DNA from: Halobaculum marinum
GTDB lineage: Archaea; Halobacteriota; Halobacteria; Halobacteriales; Haloferacaceae
Direction: 5' to 3'
Assembly (NCBI RefSeq): GCF_029338555.1
Contig: NZ_CP119989.1
Coordinates: 248,001 to 312,000, forward strand
Length of the DNA stretch: 64,000 nt
Below the pieces are notes generated by a model. That model did not search any database. It was not told where the DNA came from and worked only from the letters and a program-made list of their open reading frames with translations. The position numbers and the translations under genes are program-made. Positions 55,101 through 64,000 of the stretch are shown here, one piece after another. Each line of letters opens with the position of its first letter. The stretch's first letter is position 1.

Positions 55101-55204
55101 AAAGGCGCGATATGGAAGTGCTGAACGACGAATCGGAGTTCGTCGATCGTCGATTTTTCGGCTCCGAAACCGCGACGGGCGTCGCGTCGCGCGCAACCCA
55201 ACGG

Positions 55205-55212
55205 GATTATCA
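55205..55212 (+). promoter_or_regulatory. TATA-like core of upp
   Basis: GATTATCA lies about 32 nt before the upp ATG at 55241. Confidence 0.4.
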
Positions 55213-55240
55213 CCGGTCGCACGGCAACGTTCGGACAACG

Positions 55241-55918
55241 ATGGCAATCGAGAAGCGAGGCGACGCGCACCTCATCACGCACGCGCTGGCGAAGGACACG
55301 CTCTCGCGGCTCCGCGACGTGGAGACCGAGCAGGTCGCGTTCCGCAAGGGGTTGGTGAAGTTGGGCCGCATCTGCGGCTACGAGATCATCGACGGCGCGA
55401 TGGAGACGGAGTTCGTCTCCATCGAGACGCCGCTGGCGGAGACGACCGGCGAGCGCGTGAAGGGGCTCGACAACGTCGTGATCATCAACGTCCTGCGCGC
55501 CGCGACGCCGTTCGTCGAGGGGCTGCTCAAGGCGTTCCCGCGCGCGAAGCAGGGCGTCATCTCCGCGGGTCGCAACGAGGAGGCCGGGATGGGCGACGAC
55601 GGCACGTTCCCCATCGAGATCGACTACACGAAGCTCCCCGACATCACCGCCGAGGACACCGTCATCGTCGCCGACCCGATGCTCGCGACCGGGTCGACGA
55701 TGTGCGCCGTGCTCGACCACGTGATCGCGAACAACCCCGAGCCGGAGGACCTGTTCGTGCTGTCGGCCGTCTCCGCGCCCGACGGCCTCACGCGCGTCGC
55801 CGAGGAGGTTCCGGAAGCCGACCTGCTCACCGTCGCCATCGACGACGAACTGAACGAGGAGGGGTTCATCGTCCCCGGCCTCGGCGACGCCGGCGACCGC
55901 GCGTTCCGGACGAAGTAG
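55241..55918 (+). CDS. upp: Uracil phosphoribosyltransferase
   Basis: A 225-residue UPRTase that salvages uracil to UMP. The PRPP-binding loop [13 protein letters not shown], the [10 protein letters not shown] strand and the uracil-binding [15 protein letters not shown] tail are canonical. It starts [10 protein letters not shown] at 55241; longer frame upstream lies inside the promoter. It is divergent from mdh. Confidence 0.95.
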   Translation: MAIEKRGDAHLITHALAKDTLSRLRDVETEQVAFRKGLVKLGRICGYEIIDGAMETEFVSIETPLAETTGERVKGLDNVVIINVLRAATPFVEGLLKAFPRAKQGVISAGRNEEAGMGDDGTFPIEIDYTKLPDITAEDTVIVADPMLATGSTMCAVLDHVIANNPEPEDLFVLSAVSAPDGLTRVAEEVPEADLLTVAIDDELNEEGFIVPGLGDAGDRAFRTK

Positions 55919-55964
55919 CGCCGCCGCGCCACGAGCGGCCACACCTTCTTGTACGAGAGCGGGT

Positions 55965-55984
55965 CTACGTCCCGTGTGACGTAG
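55965..55984. terminator. 7-bp hairpin between convergent upp and uvrC
   Basis: CTACGTC pairs with GACGTAG around CCGTGT, 47 nt after the upp stop; a possible 3'-end structure. Confidence 0.3.
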
Positions 55985-56077
55985 CGGAAGCCGTCGCGGA
56001 ACTCGGCGGGTGTGCGACCCACCCGCGACGGCGCGTGCGGGTCGCCTGTCAGCCTCGAACCGACCAACGACGACGAG

Positions 56078-57811
56078 CTACAGCCGCGCTTTCAACTCGG
56101 TGGCGGTCTTCTCGCCGACGCCCGGTACGTCCAGCAGGTCGTCCTCGCTTGCCGCGCGGACGTTCTCCACGGAGCCGAAGCGCCGGAGGAGTCGCCGGCG
56201 CGTCTCCGGACCGATACCGGGCACGTCGTCGAGCACGGTGGACACGTCGTCGCGGAGCGTCTGGTGGTACTGTACAGCGAAGCGGTGCGCCTCGTCGCGC
56301 ACCCGCTGGAGCAGGTGGAGGTGGGGCGCGTCGGCGTCCCAGCGGTGGACACCGTCGGGAGCGATCACCAACTCCTCCTCCTTCGCGAGCGCGACCGCCG
56401 GCACGTCCCAGCCGACCTCCGCGAGCGCGTCGCGGGCGGCGCCGAGTTGGCCGTCGCCGCCGTCGATGAGAAGCAGGTCCGGATCGGGCCGGTCGTCGCG
56501 CCCCTCGACGGCGCGCTCGGCGCGCCAGCGAACGAGTTCGCGCATGTTCGCGTAGTCGTCGTTGCGGTCGGTGAGCTTCTTCCGTCGGTAGTCCGCCGTC
56601 TCGGCGCTCCCGTCGACGAAGCACACGTCGGAGCCGACTACCTGCTTCCCCTGCGCGTGGCTCACGTCGAACCCTTCGATGCGCGCTGGACGGTCGATGC
56701 CGAGCGCGTCGGCCAGCGCGCCGAGTTCGTCGCGTCGTGCGGGGCCGCTGCGGGCGTTCTTCAGCGCCAACTCGACGAGTTTCGCCTCCCGCCCGGTGCC
56801 GGGGACGCGGACCGCCACACCCTCCGCCTCCAGCCACGCGAGCACGTCCTCGTCGGCGGGGCGCTCCGAGAGGAGGACGGCGTCGGGCAGTTCCCGCTCG
56901 GCGTAGTACTGGACGAGGAACGCCGCGAGCACCTCCGCGATGCGGTCTTCGGCCTCCGGCGCGTCCAACGAGTGACGCGTGCGGTCGACCAACTGCCCGC
57001 GTTCGCTGTGGAGGCGGGCGACGACGGCGGCGTCGCCCTCGACAGCCGCGCCGAGCACGTCGACCGCGCGTTCGTCGGTCCGGTCGGACACCGCCTCTTC
57101 GCCGGCACCGTGGAACGACTCGACGGCGGCCAGTCGGTCGCGGAGGTTGGCGGCGCGCTCGAACTCCTGCGCCTGCGCTGCGGCCTCCATCTCGCGGCGG
57201 AGTGGATCAGCGAGCGCGCCCGTCTCCCCCTCGAAGAACCGGACCGCCGACTCGACGTCCGCGCGGTATGCCTCGGGAGTGATCTCGCCGGTGCACGGCG
57301 CCGAGCACAGCCCCATCTCGTAGTCGAGACAGGGGCGAGCGCGTCCCTCGTACTTGTGGTCGGAACAACCCCGGAGTCCGTACGTCTCGCGTATCGCTTT
57401 GACCACGGTGTCGACGCGGCCACGGTCGGTGAACGGGCCGAACACCGTCGCGGCCTCGTCGGGGTCGCGGGTCACCTCGATCCGCGGCACCGCGTGGTCG
57501 GTGAACTGCACGAGCGGGTACGATTTGTCGTCCTTGAGGCGAACGTTGAAGCGGGGGTTGAGCCGCTTGATCAGGTTCGCCTCCAGCAGCAGCGCCTGCG
57601 TCTCGGTGTCGGTCACCGCGAAATCGATCGCGTCCGCGGCCCCGACCATCCGGGCGACACGGGCCGACCGAGGGTCGGCGTAGGAGGGCACCCGGTCGCG
57701 GAGGTCGACCGCCTTCCCGACGTACAACACGGTGTCGCCGGCGAGGAACTGGTACACCCCCGGCTCGCGGGGCAGGTCGGCGGCGCGTTCGCGGACCGCG
57801 CTCGCGTCCAT
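56078..57811 (-). CDS. uvrC: Excinuclease ABC subunit C
   Basis: A 577-residue UvrC of bacterial type. The GIY-YIG nuclease domain starts [25 protein letters not shown] (split by a few residues), a UVR motif [15 protein letters not shown] lies at about residue 215, the RNase H-like 5' nuclease domain follows ([17 protein letters not shown]), and two C-terminal HhH motifs ([29 protein letters not shown]) end the protein. It makes the dual incisions in nucleotide excision repair with UvrA and UvrB, which are elsewhere. Haloarchaeal uvrABC is thought to be of bacterial origin. Confidence 0.95.
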   Translation of the reverse strand: MDASAVRERAADLPREPGVYQFLAGDTVLYVGKAVDLRDRVPSYADPRSARVARMVGAADAIDFAVTDTETQALLLEANLIKRLNPRFNVRLKDDKSYPLVQFTDHAVPRIEVTRDPDEAATVFGPFTDRGRVDTVVKAIRETYGLRGCSDHKYEGRARPCLDYEMGLCSAPCTGEITPEAYRADVESAVRFFEGETGALADPLRREMEAAAQAQEFERAANLRDRLAAVESFHGAGEEAVSDRTDERAVDVLGAAVEGDAAVVARLHSERGQLVDRTRHSLDAPEAEDRIAEVLAAFLVQYYAERELPDAVLLSERPADEDVLAWLEAEGVAVRVPGTGREAKLVELALKNARSGPARRDELGALADALGIDRPARIEGFDVSHAQGKQVVGSDVCFVDGSAETADYRRKKLTDRNDDYANMRELVRWRAERAVEGRDDRPDPDLLLIDGGDGQLGAARDALAEVGWDVPAVALAKEEELVIAPDGVHRWDADAPHLHLLQRVRDEAHRFAVQYHQTLRDDVSTVLDDVPGIGPETRRRLLRRFGSVENVRAASEDDLLDVPGVGEKTATELKARL

Positions 57812-57883
57812 CGACGATCGGTGGGCGCTCCGGGGGTTTGAGGCTGACGCGTGGGAGCCCGCCTCCGTGGAACCACCGACCGG

Positions 57884-57956
57884 ATGCTATCAATTCACAT
57901 AGCATATCTGGGCTCTGTGATTATTCGATGTGAAAACCGGCGAGTAAGGCTTAATC
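57884..57956 (+). promoter_or_regulatory. Promoter region of the soluble transducer with two inverted repeats
   Basis: A 7-bp inverted repeat ATGCTAT/ATAGCAT (57884-57905, 8-nt spacer) and a second TTCACAT/ATGTGAA (57894-57934) precede the GCTTAATC core at 57949-57956, which is 27 nt before the ATG. These look like operator sites for regulated expression. Confidence 0.5.
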
Positions 57957-57979
57957 GGAGGACTGATAGCCAGGGTAGT

Positions 57980-59731
57980 ATGTCACTGTTAGGTCGGCTC
58001 CGGGAGTGGGTCCCCGGCGCGGCGAACGATACCACCATCGCAGACGGCGGCGTCACCGTCGAGTCGGGCGGCGATTCCGCGTCGATGCCGGAGGTAGACG
58101 CAGAAGACGACGACGAACTGAACGTGGACGACGACCTGTTGCTCGACGGGATGGGGTCGCCGGTGTTCATGCTGGACAGCGACGGCGAGATCGTCGCGTG
58201 GAACGCCGCGATCGAAGACCTCACCGGAGCGACCGCCGAGGAGGCCGTCGGGCACGACCACGTGAGCGAGATGTTTTACCCCGACGGCCGGCGCGCACAG
58301 ACGCTCGCCGACAAGGTGCTGGAGCACCCGAAGTCCGTCCACGAGAAGTTCGACGTCGACCTCGAGGACAAGTCGATGTGGCTGTACGCGGACACCAGCG
58401 TCATGACCGACCAGCACGGCGTCGACAGGCACATCTACTTCACCGCGATGCCGCTGTACGAGGACGACGAACTCGTCGCGGTCGTCGAGACCGTGCAGGA
58501 CCGCACGGAGCACGTGAAGCGCCAGGAAGCGGTCGAGGGACTAGTCGACGAACTCGGGTCGACGATGAATCAACTCACGACCGGGAACCTCTCTCGCCGC
58601 GCGCAGTTCGTCGACGAGGACGACTGTCTCGATGACCGCCTGCTGTCGGTCGTCGACAACATCAACGAGATGGCCGACGCGTTCGAAGAGACGGCTGCCA
58701 GCGTCGACGAGGGGACGGCCCGACTCGAACGCTCCGTGGAGGAAGCCGTCGAGGCCGCCGACGAGATCGCCGAGAACGTCGGCCAGCAGAACGAACTGCT
58801 GACCGAGGGCGTCACCGAGATGCAGACGTTCTCGGCGTCGATGGAAGAGGTCGCGGCCACCGCCGAGGAGGTCGACGTGGCCGCCGAACAGGCCCGCGAC
58901 GCCGCGACCGAAGGACTCGACGCCAGCGAGGACGCCCGCGAGGCGACCGAGGAGGTGACCGAGATCGGCGAGGAACTCGTCGACTCCGTCACCGACCTGG
59001 GCGACCGGATGGACGACATCGAGGCGGTCGTCGAGGTCATCTCCGACGTGGCCGAGCAGACGAACCTGCTCGCGCTCAACGCCAACATCGAGGCCGCCCG
59101 CGCGGGCAAAGACGGCGACGGCTTCGCCGTCGTCGCCGAGGAGGTGAAGACGCTCGCCGACGAGACCCGCCAGCACACCGAGCAGATCACCGGCAACATC
59201 GAGCAACTGCAGAACCAGACCGACTCGACGGTCGTCGCCGCAGAGCAGAGCCACCAGCAGATCGACCACGCCGCCGACCAGATCGACGACGTACTGGAGG
59301 CGTTCGAGGACATCGCCGCCTCCATCGACCAGGCCGCCGACGGCATCACAGAGGTGTCGCGCGCGACCGACGACCAGGCCGCGACCGTCGAGGAACTCAC
59401 CGCGACCATCGAGGACGTCCGCGAGCGGTCCACAGAGACCGAGGAGGCGGCGAACCGGATCGCCGAGGCGACGGAGGACCAGAGCGCCGCCATCACCGAC
59501 CTCTCCGCGCGCGTGGCCGAACTGCGGGGCCAGGAGGCCGTGAAGGCCGACGTCCGGACCGACGGCGGCGTCACCATCGACATCGACCCGAGCGAGCACG
59601 ACGACGACGCCAACGACGACGACGGGGTCACCATCGAACCCGACCCCGTCGGAGACGCTTCCGACGACGCCGACACCGACACCGACGACGCCGCCGCCGA
59701 CGACTACGGCGGCTTCGAGTTCGGGAACTAA
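57980..59731 (+). CDS. Soluble PAS-domain taxis transducer
   Basis: A 583-residue transducer without transmembrane helices. After a disordered acidic N-terminus comes a PAS domain (about residues 55-175: GSPVFMLDSDGEIVAWNAA, YFTAMPLYEDDELVAVVETVQDRTEH split), then a coiled coil and the signalling hairpin [19 protein letters not shown] with FAVVAEEVKTLADET. The tail is Asp-rich and ends DDYGGFEFGN. It should sense an intracellular signal through PAS and signal to CheA/CheW. The ATG at 57980 fits the promoter core exactly. Confidence 0.9.
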   Translation: MSLLGRLREWVPGAANDTTIADGGVTVESGGDSASMPEVDAEDDDELNVDDDLLLDGMGSPVFMLDSDGEIVAWNAAIEDLTGATAEEAVGHDHVSEMFYPDGRRAQTLADKVLEHPKSVHEKFDVDLEDKSMWLYADTSVMTDQHGVDRHIYFTAMPLYEDDELVAVVETVQDRTEHVKRQEAVEGLVDELGSTMNQLTTGNLSRRAQFVDEDDCLDDRLLSVVDNINEMADAFEETAASVDEGTARLERSVEEAVEAADEIAENVGQQNELLTEGVTEMQTFSASMEEVAATAEEVDVAAEQARDAATEGLDASEDAREATEEVTEIGEELVDSVTDLGDRMDDIEAVVEVISDVAEQTNLLALNANIEAARAGKDGDGFAVVAEEVKTLADETRQHTEQITGNIEQLQNQTDSTVVAAEQSHQQIDHAADQIDDVLEAFEDIAASIDQAADGITEVSRATDDQAATVEELTATIEDVRERSTETEEAANRIAEATEDQSAAITDLSARVAELRGQEAVKADVRTDGGVTIDIDPSEHDDDANDDDGVTIEPDPVGDASDDADTDTDDAAADDYGGFEFGN

Positions 59732-59787
59732 CCGCCCGCGCCGACCGAACCACGGACCCTTTCTCGGACCCGCGCTAACACCGGGCC

Positions 59788-60039
59788 ATGCGTCTTTGGC
59801 TCGTCTCCCGCGAGTACGACACCCGACAGACCGTGACGCTCACGTACGCGAGCGTCGACGGCGACCGCTCGTACACCCGACAGGCGTCGATCGAACTCCT
59901 CCAGCGCAACCCCGTCACCGCCGGGATCGACCGTGATCGGGGGGACACCGAACCCGTCGAGGATCCGGCGACGCGCGAGCGCTACGCTGAGGAGGCCGGC
60001 CGGATGGCCGACGAGCACGACCCGGGCGACGAGGTCTGA
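59788..60039 (+). CDS. Small conserved haloarchaeal protein, unknown function
   Basis: An 83-residue acidic protein with a beta-rich start (MRLWLVSREYDTRQTVTLTYAS) and a helical, charged C-terminus. It follows the transducer by 56 nt. The start ATG is close to the beginning of a credible fold. No family is recognised, and co-regulation with the transducer is not evident. Confidence 0.65.
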   Translation: MRLWLVSREYDTRQTVTLTYASVDGDRSYTRQASIELLQRNPVTAGIDRDRGDTEPVEDPATRERYAEEAGRMADEHDPGDEV

Positions 60040-60116
60040 GCGCGACTCGGCGGCGCAAGCGCTAGAGCGCGCGAGACGAACGGCAGAAGTCGACGGCAGT
60101 GCGGGCGCTCAGCCCG

Positions 60117-60269
60117 TCAACACCAGTTCTCGAGCACCGGGGCGTCGGACTCGCCGACGGAGATCCAGGCGTCGTCGCACGCGAGGTCGGCGATGACGAA
60201 CTCTGCGGAGTGTTCGTCGACCGACGCCATGACCTCTCCGGGGTCGCCCCCCGTGTGCCTCGTTGTCAT
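60117..60269 (-). CDS. Small haloarchaeal protein (50 residues)
   Basis: A 50-residue protein MTTRHTGGDPGEVMASVDEHSAEF... ending SDAPVLENWC. Its body resembles a recurrent haloarchaeal small family that I recall as DUF7556; the name is from memory. The TATA-like core CTGATAAAC (60292-60300 on plus) is centred 27 nt before the ATG at 60269, so this start is favoured over the internal ATG at 60230. A single Cys is the last residue. Function unknown. Confidence 0.65.
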   Translation of the reverse strand: MTTRHTGGDPGEVMASVDEHSAEFVIADLACDDAWISVGESDAPVLENWC

Positions 60270-60291
60270 ATGCGTACGTCTCACATACACA

Positions 60292-60300
60292 CTGATAAAC
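60292..60300 (-). promoter_or_regulatory. TATA-like core of the 50-residue gene
   Basis: CTGATAAAC (GTTTATCAG on the coding strand), centred 27 nt before the start codon. Confidence 0.5.
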
Positions 60301-60457
60301 TCGTCGGATCGCGAGCGGGTGCACCCCTTCGTGGAACCGCCGGTCCGCCAGCCCCCGCGTCGGCGGTCGTACCGGGGAGAGAACCCACCACGGGTCCCGC
60401 GACACGCCGCTCCACACCTTCGCATGATACAAGAGGCGTGGGGGCGCAAGACCGGGT

Positions 60458-61312
60458 ATGAACGTAGCCGACGCGATGACGCCGCGGGCCGACCTCGTCA
60501 CGGCCTCGCTCCCCGGCGGCCGAGACGACGTACTCGCCTACCTCCAGGAGTACCGCTTCTCCTCGGTCCCCGTGGTCAAGGGCGATGGCGACGACGAGGT
60601 GTACCGCGGTCTCGTCTCCCGCGACGATCTGATCGAGAAACCCAACGAGGACCAACTCGCGCTGTTGATGCGCGAGACGCCGACGGTGACGCCGGAGACG
60701 AACCTCCGCGACGCCGCGCAGGTGATGATCGGCGGGACGCGCCGGATCCCCGTCGTCGAGGCGGACGACGGCGACCGCCTCGTCGGCATCGTCACCGTCA
60801 CCGACATCGTCGACGCCATCGCCCGCGAGGAGGTCACCACGGACGCGACCTGTGGCGACGTGGCCGGCACCGACATCAACACCGTGTACGCCGGCGCCCC
60901 GCTGACGGTCGCCGAGCGCGAACTGTTCTTCGCCAACGTGCCGTACGGCGTCGTCCTCGACGACGACGGCGACGTGGCTGGCATGCTCACCGAGGTCGAC
61001 GTGCTCGACGTGGCCCGCGTCGTCGAGGGCGAAGACGACACCGGCGACTCCATCGCCGGCCAGGACGACGAGTGGAAGTGGGAGGGCATCAAGGCCGTCG
61101 GCAGCGCCTACGTCCCGACGCGTAACGTCGAGATCCCCGCCGAACCCGTCTCGGAGTTCATGACCGCGGACGTACTCACCGTCTCCCGGACGCGCAGCGT
61201 CGTCGAGGCCGCACAGGAGATGATCACCGAGGACATCGAGCAGATCCCGATGCTCGCGGGCGGCGAACTCGTCGGCATCGTGCGCGACGTCCACCTGCTG
61301 GAGGCACTGTAG
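60458..61312 (+). CDS. Four-CBS-domain protein
   Basis: A 284-residue protein made of four CBS motifs (two Bateman modules): VADAMTPRADLVTAS, ETPTVTPETNLRDAAQVM with RIPVVEADDG, TPLTVAERELFF-type, and SEFMTADVLTVSRTRSVVEAAQEM with QIPMLAGGELVGIV. Bateman modules bind adenosine nucleotides and act as energy or ionic sensors. No enzyme domain is attached. It is immediately followed by glyS (1 nt gap), so the two are likely co-transcribed. Confidence 0.88.
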   Translation: MNVADAMTPRADLVTASLPGGRDDVLAYLQEYRFSSVPVVKGDGDDEVYRGLVSRDDLIEKPNEDQLALLMRETPTVTPETNLRDAAQVMIGGTRRIPVVEADDGDRLVGIVTVTDIVDAIAREEVTTDATCGDVAGTDINTVYAGAPLTVAERELFFANVPYGVVLDDDGDVAGMLTEVDVLDVARVVEGEDDTGDSIAGQDDEWKWEGIKAVGSAYVPTRNVEIPAEPVSEFMTADVLTVSRTRSVVEAAQEMITEDIEQIPMLAGGELVGIVRDVHLLEAL

Positions 61313-61313
61313 G

Positions 61314-63110
61314 ATGGCCGAACAGGAGGACGTGATCGAACTGGCGAAGCGCCGGGGCTTCTTCTTCGGCGCCAACGGCGCCTACGGTGGCGTCGCCGGT
61401 TTCTACACGTACGGCCCGAACGGCGCCGCGGTGAAGGACAACCTCGAGTCCGCCTGGCGCGACCGCTTCACCGTCCGCCAGGGCAACATGGAGATCGAGG
61501 CGCCCACCATCATGCCCGAGGCCGTCTTCGAGGCGTCGGGCCACCTCGACGGCTTCGACGACATGCTCGTCGAGTGCCCCGAGTGCGGCGAGTCCCACCG
61601 CGCCGACCACCTCATCGAGGACAACACCGGCATCGAGGAAGCCGAGTCGCTCCCAATCGCCGAGGTCGAGGAACTGATCCGCGAACACGACCTGCGCTGT
61701 CCGTCGTGCGACGCCGAACTCGCCGGCGAACCGGTCGAGGACTTCAACCTCATGTTCGAGACGAGCATCGGCCCCGGCTCGGGTCAGCCCGGCTACATGC
61801 GCCCGGAGACGGCGCAGGGCATCTTCGTCGAGTTCCCGCGCCTCAAGGAGTACGCGCGCAACCGCCTCCCGTTCGGCGTCACCCAGATCGGTCCCGCCTA
61901 CCGCAACGAGATCAGCCCGCGCAAGGGCATCATCCGCGTGCGCGAGTTCACGCAGGCGGAGTTGGAGACGTTCATCGACCCCGAGGAGGACGAACCGCCG
62001 CTCCACGAGGTCGAGGACGTCGAGGTCACCCTCTATCCGGCAGACGAACAGGAGGCCGACGACGGCGAGGCGTACACGACGACCGTCGGCGAGGCCGTCG
62101 ACGAGGGCGTCATCGGCTCCGACTGGGTCGGCTACTACCTCGGCGTCGCGCAGGGCTGGTACGAGCGCGTCGGCGTCGACATGGACCGGTTCCGCTTCCG
62201 CCAGCACCTCCCCGGCGAACTCGCCCACTACGCGGCGGACTGCTGGGACGCCGAGAGCGAGGTCGGTGGCGACTGGATCGAGATTACCGGCTTCGCGTAC
62301 CGCTCTGACTACGACCTCACGAAGCACGCCGAGCACTCCGGCGAGTCGTTCACCGTGTTCAAGCAGTACGACGAGCCGAAGACCGTCGAGCGCGCGGCGG
62401 TCGACCCCGACATGGCGACGCTCGGCCCCGAGTTCGGCGGCGACGCCGGCGCGGTCGCCGAGGCGCTCCAGACGCTCGCCGAGCGCGACCCCGACGCCTT
62501 CGACGCCGACGAGGTGACCGTCGAGGTCGACGGCGAGTCGTACAGCGTCGACACGGACGTGGCGAACTTCTCCGTCGAGACGGTGACCGAGAACGGCGAG
62601 CACATCACCCCGCACGTCGTCGAACCGTCGTTCGGTGTCGACCGCATCGTGTACACCGTCATCGAGCACGCCTACCGCGTCGACGAGGTCGACGGCGAGG
62701 AGCGCACCTACCTCGCGCTCGACCCGGAGATGGCCGCGACCGACGCCGCCGTCTTCCCGCTCGTCTCCAACGACGACCGCCTGCTCGACCTCGCGGACGA
62801 GGTGACGGGCGACCTCCGGAAGGCCGGGCTCGCCGTCGAGTACGACGACTCCGGCTCCATCGGTCGGCGCTACCGCCGGCAGGACGAGGTCGGCACGCCG
62901 TTCTGTCTCACCGTCGACCGCGACGGCATCGAGGGCGACGGCCCCGACACCGTCACGGTGCGCGAGCGCGACTCCGCCCGGCAGGTCCGGGTTCCCGTGA
63001 GCGAGGTCGCCGACGAGATCGCCGCCCTCCTCGACCCCGAGACGGAGCGCGCGTTCGACGCGCTGGCGGCGGCGTACGACGAGATCGCGACCGACGTCGA
63101 AACCGCCTGA
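61314..63110 (+). CDS. glyS: Glycyl-tRNA synthetase
   Basis: A 598-residue class II, eukaryote/archaea-type GlyRS (single alpha2 enzyme). Features: N-terminal LAKRRGFFFGANGAYGG, a zinc-binding CPECGE ... CPSCDAEL pair, motif 2 RNEISPRKGIIRVREF, motif 3 EPSFGVDRIVYTVIEHA and a C-terminal anticodon-binding domain. It charges tRNA-Gly. An acidic insert (about 225-270) is typical of halophilic versions. Translationally adjacent to the CBS gene upstream and 6 nt from the kinase-like gene downstream. Confidence 0.95.
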   Translation: MAEQEDVIELAKRRGFFFGANGAYGGVAGFYTYGPNGAAVKDNLESAWRDRFTVRQGNMEIEAPTIMPEAVFEASGHLDGFDDMLVECPECGESHRADHLIEDNTGIEEAESLPIAEVEELIREHDLRCPSCDAELAGEPVEDFNLMFETSIGPGSGQPGYMRPETAQGIFVEFPRLKEYARNRLPFGVTQIGPAYRNEISPRKGIIRVREFTQAELETFIDPEEDEPPLHEVEDVEVTLYPADEQEADDGEAYTTTVGEAVDEGVIGSDWVGYYLGVAQGWYERVGVDMDRFRFRQHLPGELAHYAADCWDAESEVGGDWIEITGFAYRSDYDLTKHAEHSGESFTVFKQYDEPKTVERAAVDPDMATLGPEFGGDAGAVAEALQTLAERDPDAFDADEVTVEVDGESYSVDTDVANFSVETVTENGEHITPHVVEPSFGVDRIVYTVIEHAYRVDEVDGEERTYLALDPEMAATDAAVFPLVSNDDRLLDLADEVTGDLRKAGLAVEYDDSGSIGRRYRRQDEVGTPFCLTVDRDGIEGDGPDTVTVRERDSARQVRVPVSEVADEIAALLDPETERAFDALAAAYDEIATDVETA

Positions 63111-63116
63111 GCGGGG

Positions 63117-63749
63117 ATGGGGGAACTCAAACGGCGGGCGGTGCACGCCTCGGGGACGGGCTTCCCCGCCATCTACCTGCTCGGCCTCGTGACGTGGCGC
63201 CAACTGCAGGCGCTGTTGCTGGTGGCGACCGCCGCCGTGTTCGTGTTGGAGTTCCTCCGCCTCGTCGTCGAGGTGGAGTGGGGCCCGCTGACTCGCGTGT
63301 ACGACGAGTTGACGCGCGAGTACGAGGCCGACAACGTCGCCGGCTACGCGCTGTTCATGGTCGGCGCGACGGTCGCGGCGCTGGCGTTCGCGCCGCCGTA
63401 CGGGCCCGACGCAGTCGCGTTCGAACCGCCGCTGGCGGTGCCGGCGATCCTGATGCTGTCTATCGGCGACCCCGTCTCTGGGTACCTCGGGAGCAACGAC
63501 GCGACGACGGCCAAGGAGGTGGGCGTGCTCGCGGTGATGTTCCTCGTCTGCTTCGCGCTGGCGGTGCCGTTCACCCTCGCGCACGCGGGGACCGTCGTCG
63601 GCGTCCTCGCCGCGGTCGCCGGTGCGCTCGGGGCGACCGTCGCCGACGGCCTGAAGCCGGTGATCCGCGGCTACGTCGTCGACGACAACCTCACCATCTC
63701 CCCGACCGCGGGCGCCGCGATGACGGCGGTGTTCGTGCTGCTGTCGTAA
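63117..63749 (+). CDS. Dolichol-kinase-like membrane protein
   Basis: A 210-residue membrane protein with about six transmembrane helices. It matches the dolichol kinase/phytol kinase/CDP-archaeol family: N-terminal ELKRRAVHASGTGFPAIYL, the nucleotide-binding motif LSIGDPVSGYLGS and the KE/GDKP-like TAKEVGVLAVMF, and VADGLKPVIRGYVVDDNLTI. It may phosphorylate a polyprenol used in glycan or membrane-lipid synthesis. It starts 6 nt after glyS, so a shared transcript is likely. Confidence 0.8.
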   Translation: MGELKRRAVHASGTGFPAIYLLGLVTWRQLQALLLVATAAVFVLEFLRLVVEVEWGPLTRVYDELTREYEADNVAGYALFMVGATVAALAFAPPYGPDAVAFEPPLAVPAILMLSIGDPVSGYLGSNDATTAKEVGVLAVMFLVCFALAVPFTLAHAGTVVGVLAAVAGALGATVADGLKPVIRGYVVDDNLTISPTAGAAMTAVFVLLS

Positions 63750-63780
63750 CTCGCGCCCGACGAGTGGGTCGCCGCCTCCC

Positions 63781-63960
63781 TCACCGCAACACGATCAGGT
63801 ACGTCACCAAGAACACGACGAGCGTCATCCCGACGACGTTCTCGACCGAGAGCGACGCCATCTCCGCGTACGACAGCCCCCACACGACGACGGTGGAGAA
63901 CAGCGTCGAGAGGACGAGATTCATCGCGATCAGCACGCGCGGGTCGCCGTCGCTTGCCAT
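63781..63960 (-). CDS. Small two-helix membrane protein, unknown function
   Basis: A 59-residue protein starting MASDGDPRVLIAMNLVLSTL with two transmembrane helices (about 9-30 and 40-58). The short basic N-terminus and helix pair resemble other haloarchaeal micro-membrane proteins. It converges with the dolichol-kinase-like gene. The ATG at 63960 begins a compact frame; the longer upstream frame is Arg-rich. Confidence 0.65.
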   Translation of the reverse strand: MASDGDPRVLIAMNLVLSTLFSTVVVWGLSYAEMASLSVENVVGMTLVVFLVTYLIVLR

Positions 63961-64000
63961 GCGTCGGCCTGCGGGGACCACCTACTTGGCTCCCGCGGTC

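Noticed and set aside
55624-56067. Minus-strand frame between uvrC and upp ([13 protein letters not shown] region)
   Set aside because: The peptide is basic and mostly antisense to upp; no promoter core precedes it.
61224-63584. 786-codon minus-strand open frame opposite glyS and the dolichol-kinase-like gene
   Set aside because: High GC and codon bias create long antisense frames; the plus-strand proteins are clear family members.

Overview
This window is chromosomal DNA from a halophilic archaeon of class Halobacteria. The support is very high GC, strongly acidic proteins, haloarchaea-only small zinc-ribbon and uncharacterised families, an archaeal PolD large subunit, archaeal CheF adaptors, and a recurring promoter layout in which a TATA-like core lies about 26-27 nt before the start codon, so most transcripts look leaderless. 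The set resembles Haloferacales-type genomes, but genus cannot be fixed from sequence alone. No rRNA, tRNA, CRISPR array or insertion sequence was recognised. Nearly all of the window is densely packed housekeeping and signalling DNA.

Layout. 1-9 kb: 3' part of an ammonium transporter fused to a PII domain, hemL, a MazG-like pyrophosphohydrolase, a cupin operon, a DUF5828-type gene followed by a 59-bp tandem repeat, a VOC protein, an HTH regulator and thrC. 9-18 kb: serA and serB (divergent), a membrane chemotaxis transducer, bacterial-type NAD-dependent DNA ligase and an ABC exporter. 18-23 kb: a methionine/homocysteine cluster (metY-like, metX, second metY-like) and a PPC-domain protein. 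23-33 kb: polC (PolD DP2) carrying a 507-residue intein exactly at its catalytic motif, two paralogous zinc-ribbon proteins, a 2-dehydropantoate reductase, a sulfatase-fold enzyme and Nfu.

33-45 kb is the signalling island. On the minus strand a KaiC-like ATPase is followed by two paralogous proteins of unknown function and then a RecA-fold protein that has lost the usual Walker residues. On the plus strand cheB-cheA-cheR-HEAT-cheF1 overlap head to tail, cheW diverges from cheB, and a second cheF lies nearby on the minus strand. A 13-codon leader ORF whose stop overlaps the cheB start sits under the cheB promoter. No cheY, cheC or cheD is present here. Two transducers (11.8 kb and 58 kb) are candidate inputs to this pathway.

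44-64 kb: a KhtTU-like K+/H+ antiporter pair, hisA-hisB, an ACT-domain regulator, an IMPACT-family protein, an S9 peptidase, two convergent small zinc-finger genes, an epimerase, mdh, upp, uvrC, a PAS-type soluble transducer, a four-CBS protein, glyS and a dolichol-kinase-like membrane protein.

The most notable points are the PolC intein with a C-terminal Gln, the KaiC-like/paralogue-pair/degenerate RecA group beside the che genes, short leader ORFs before cheB and polC, the Amt-PII fusion, and several hairpin or tandem-repeat spacers.
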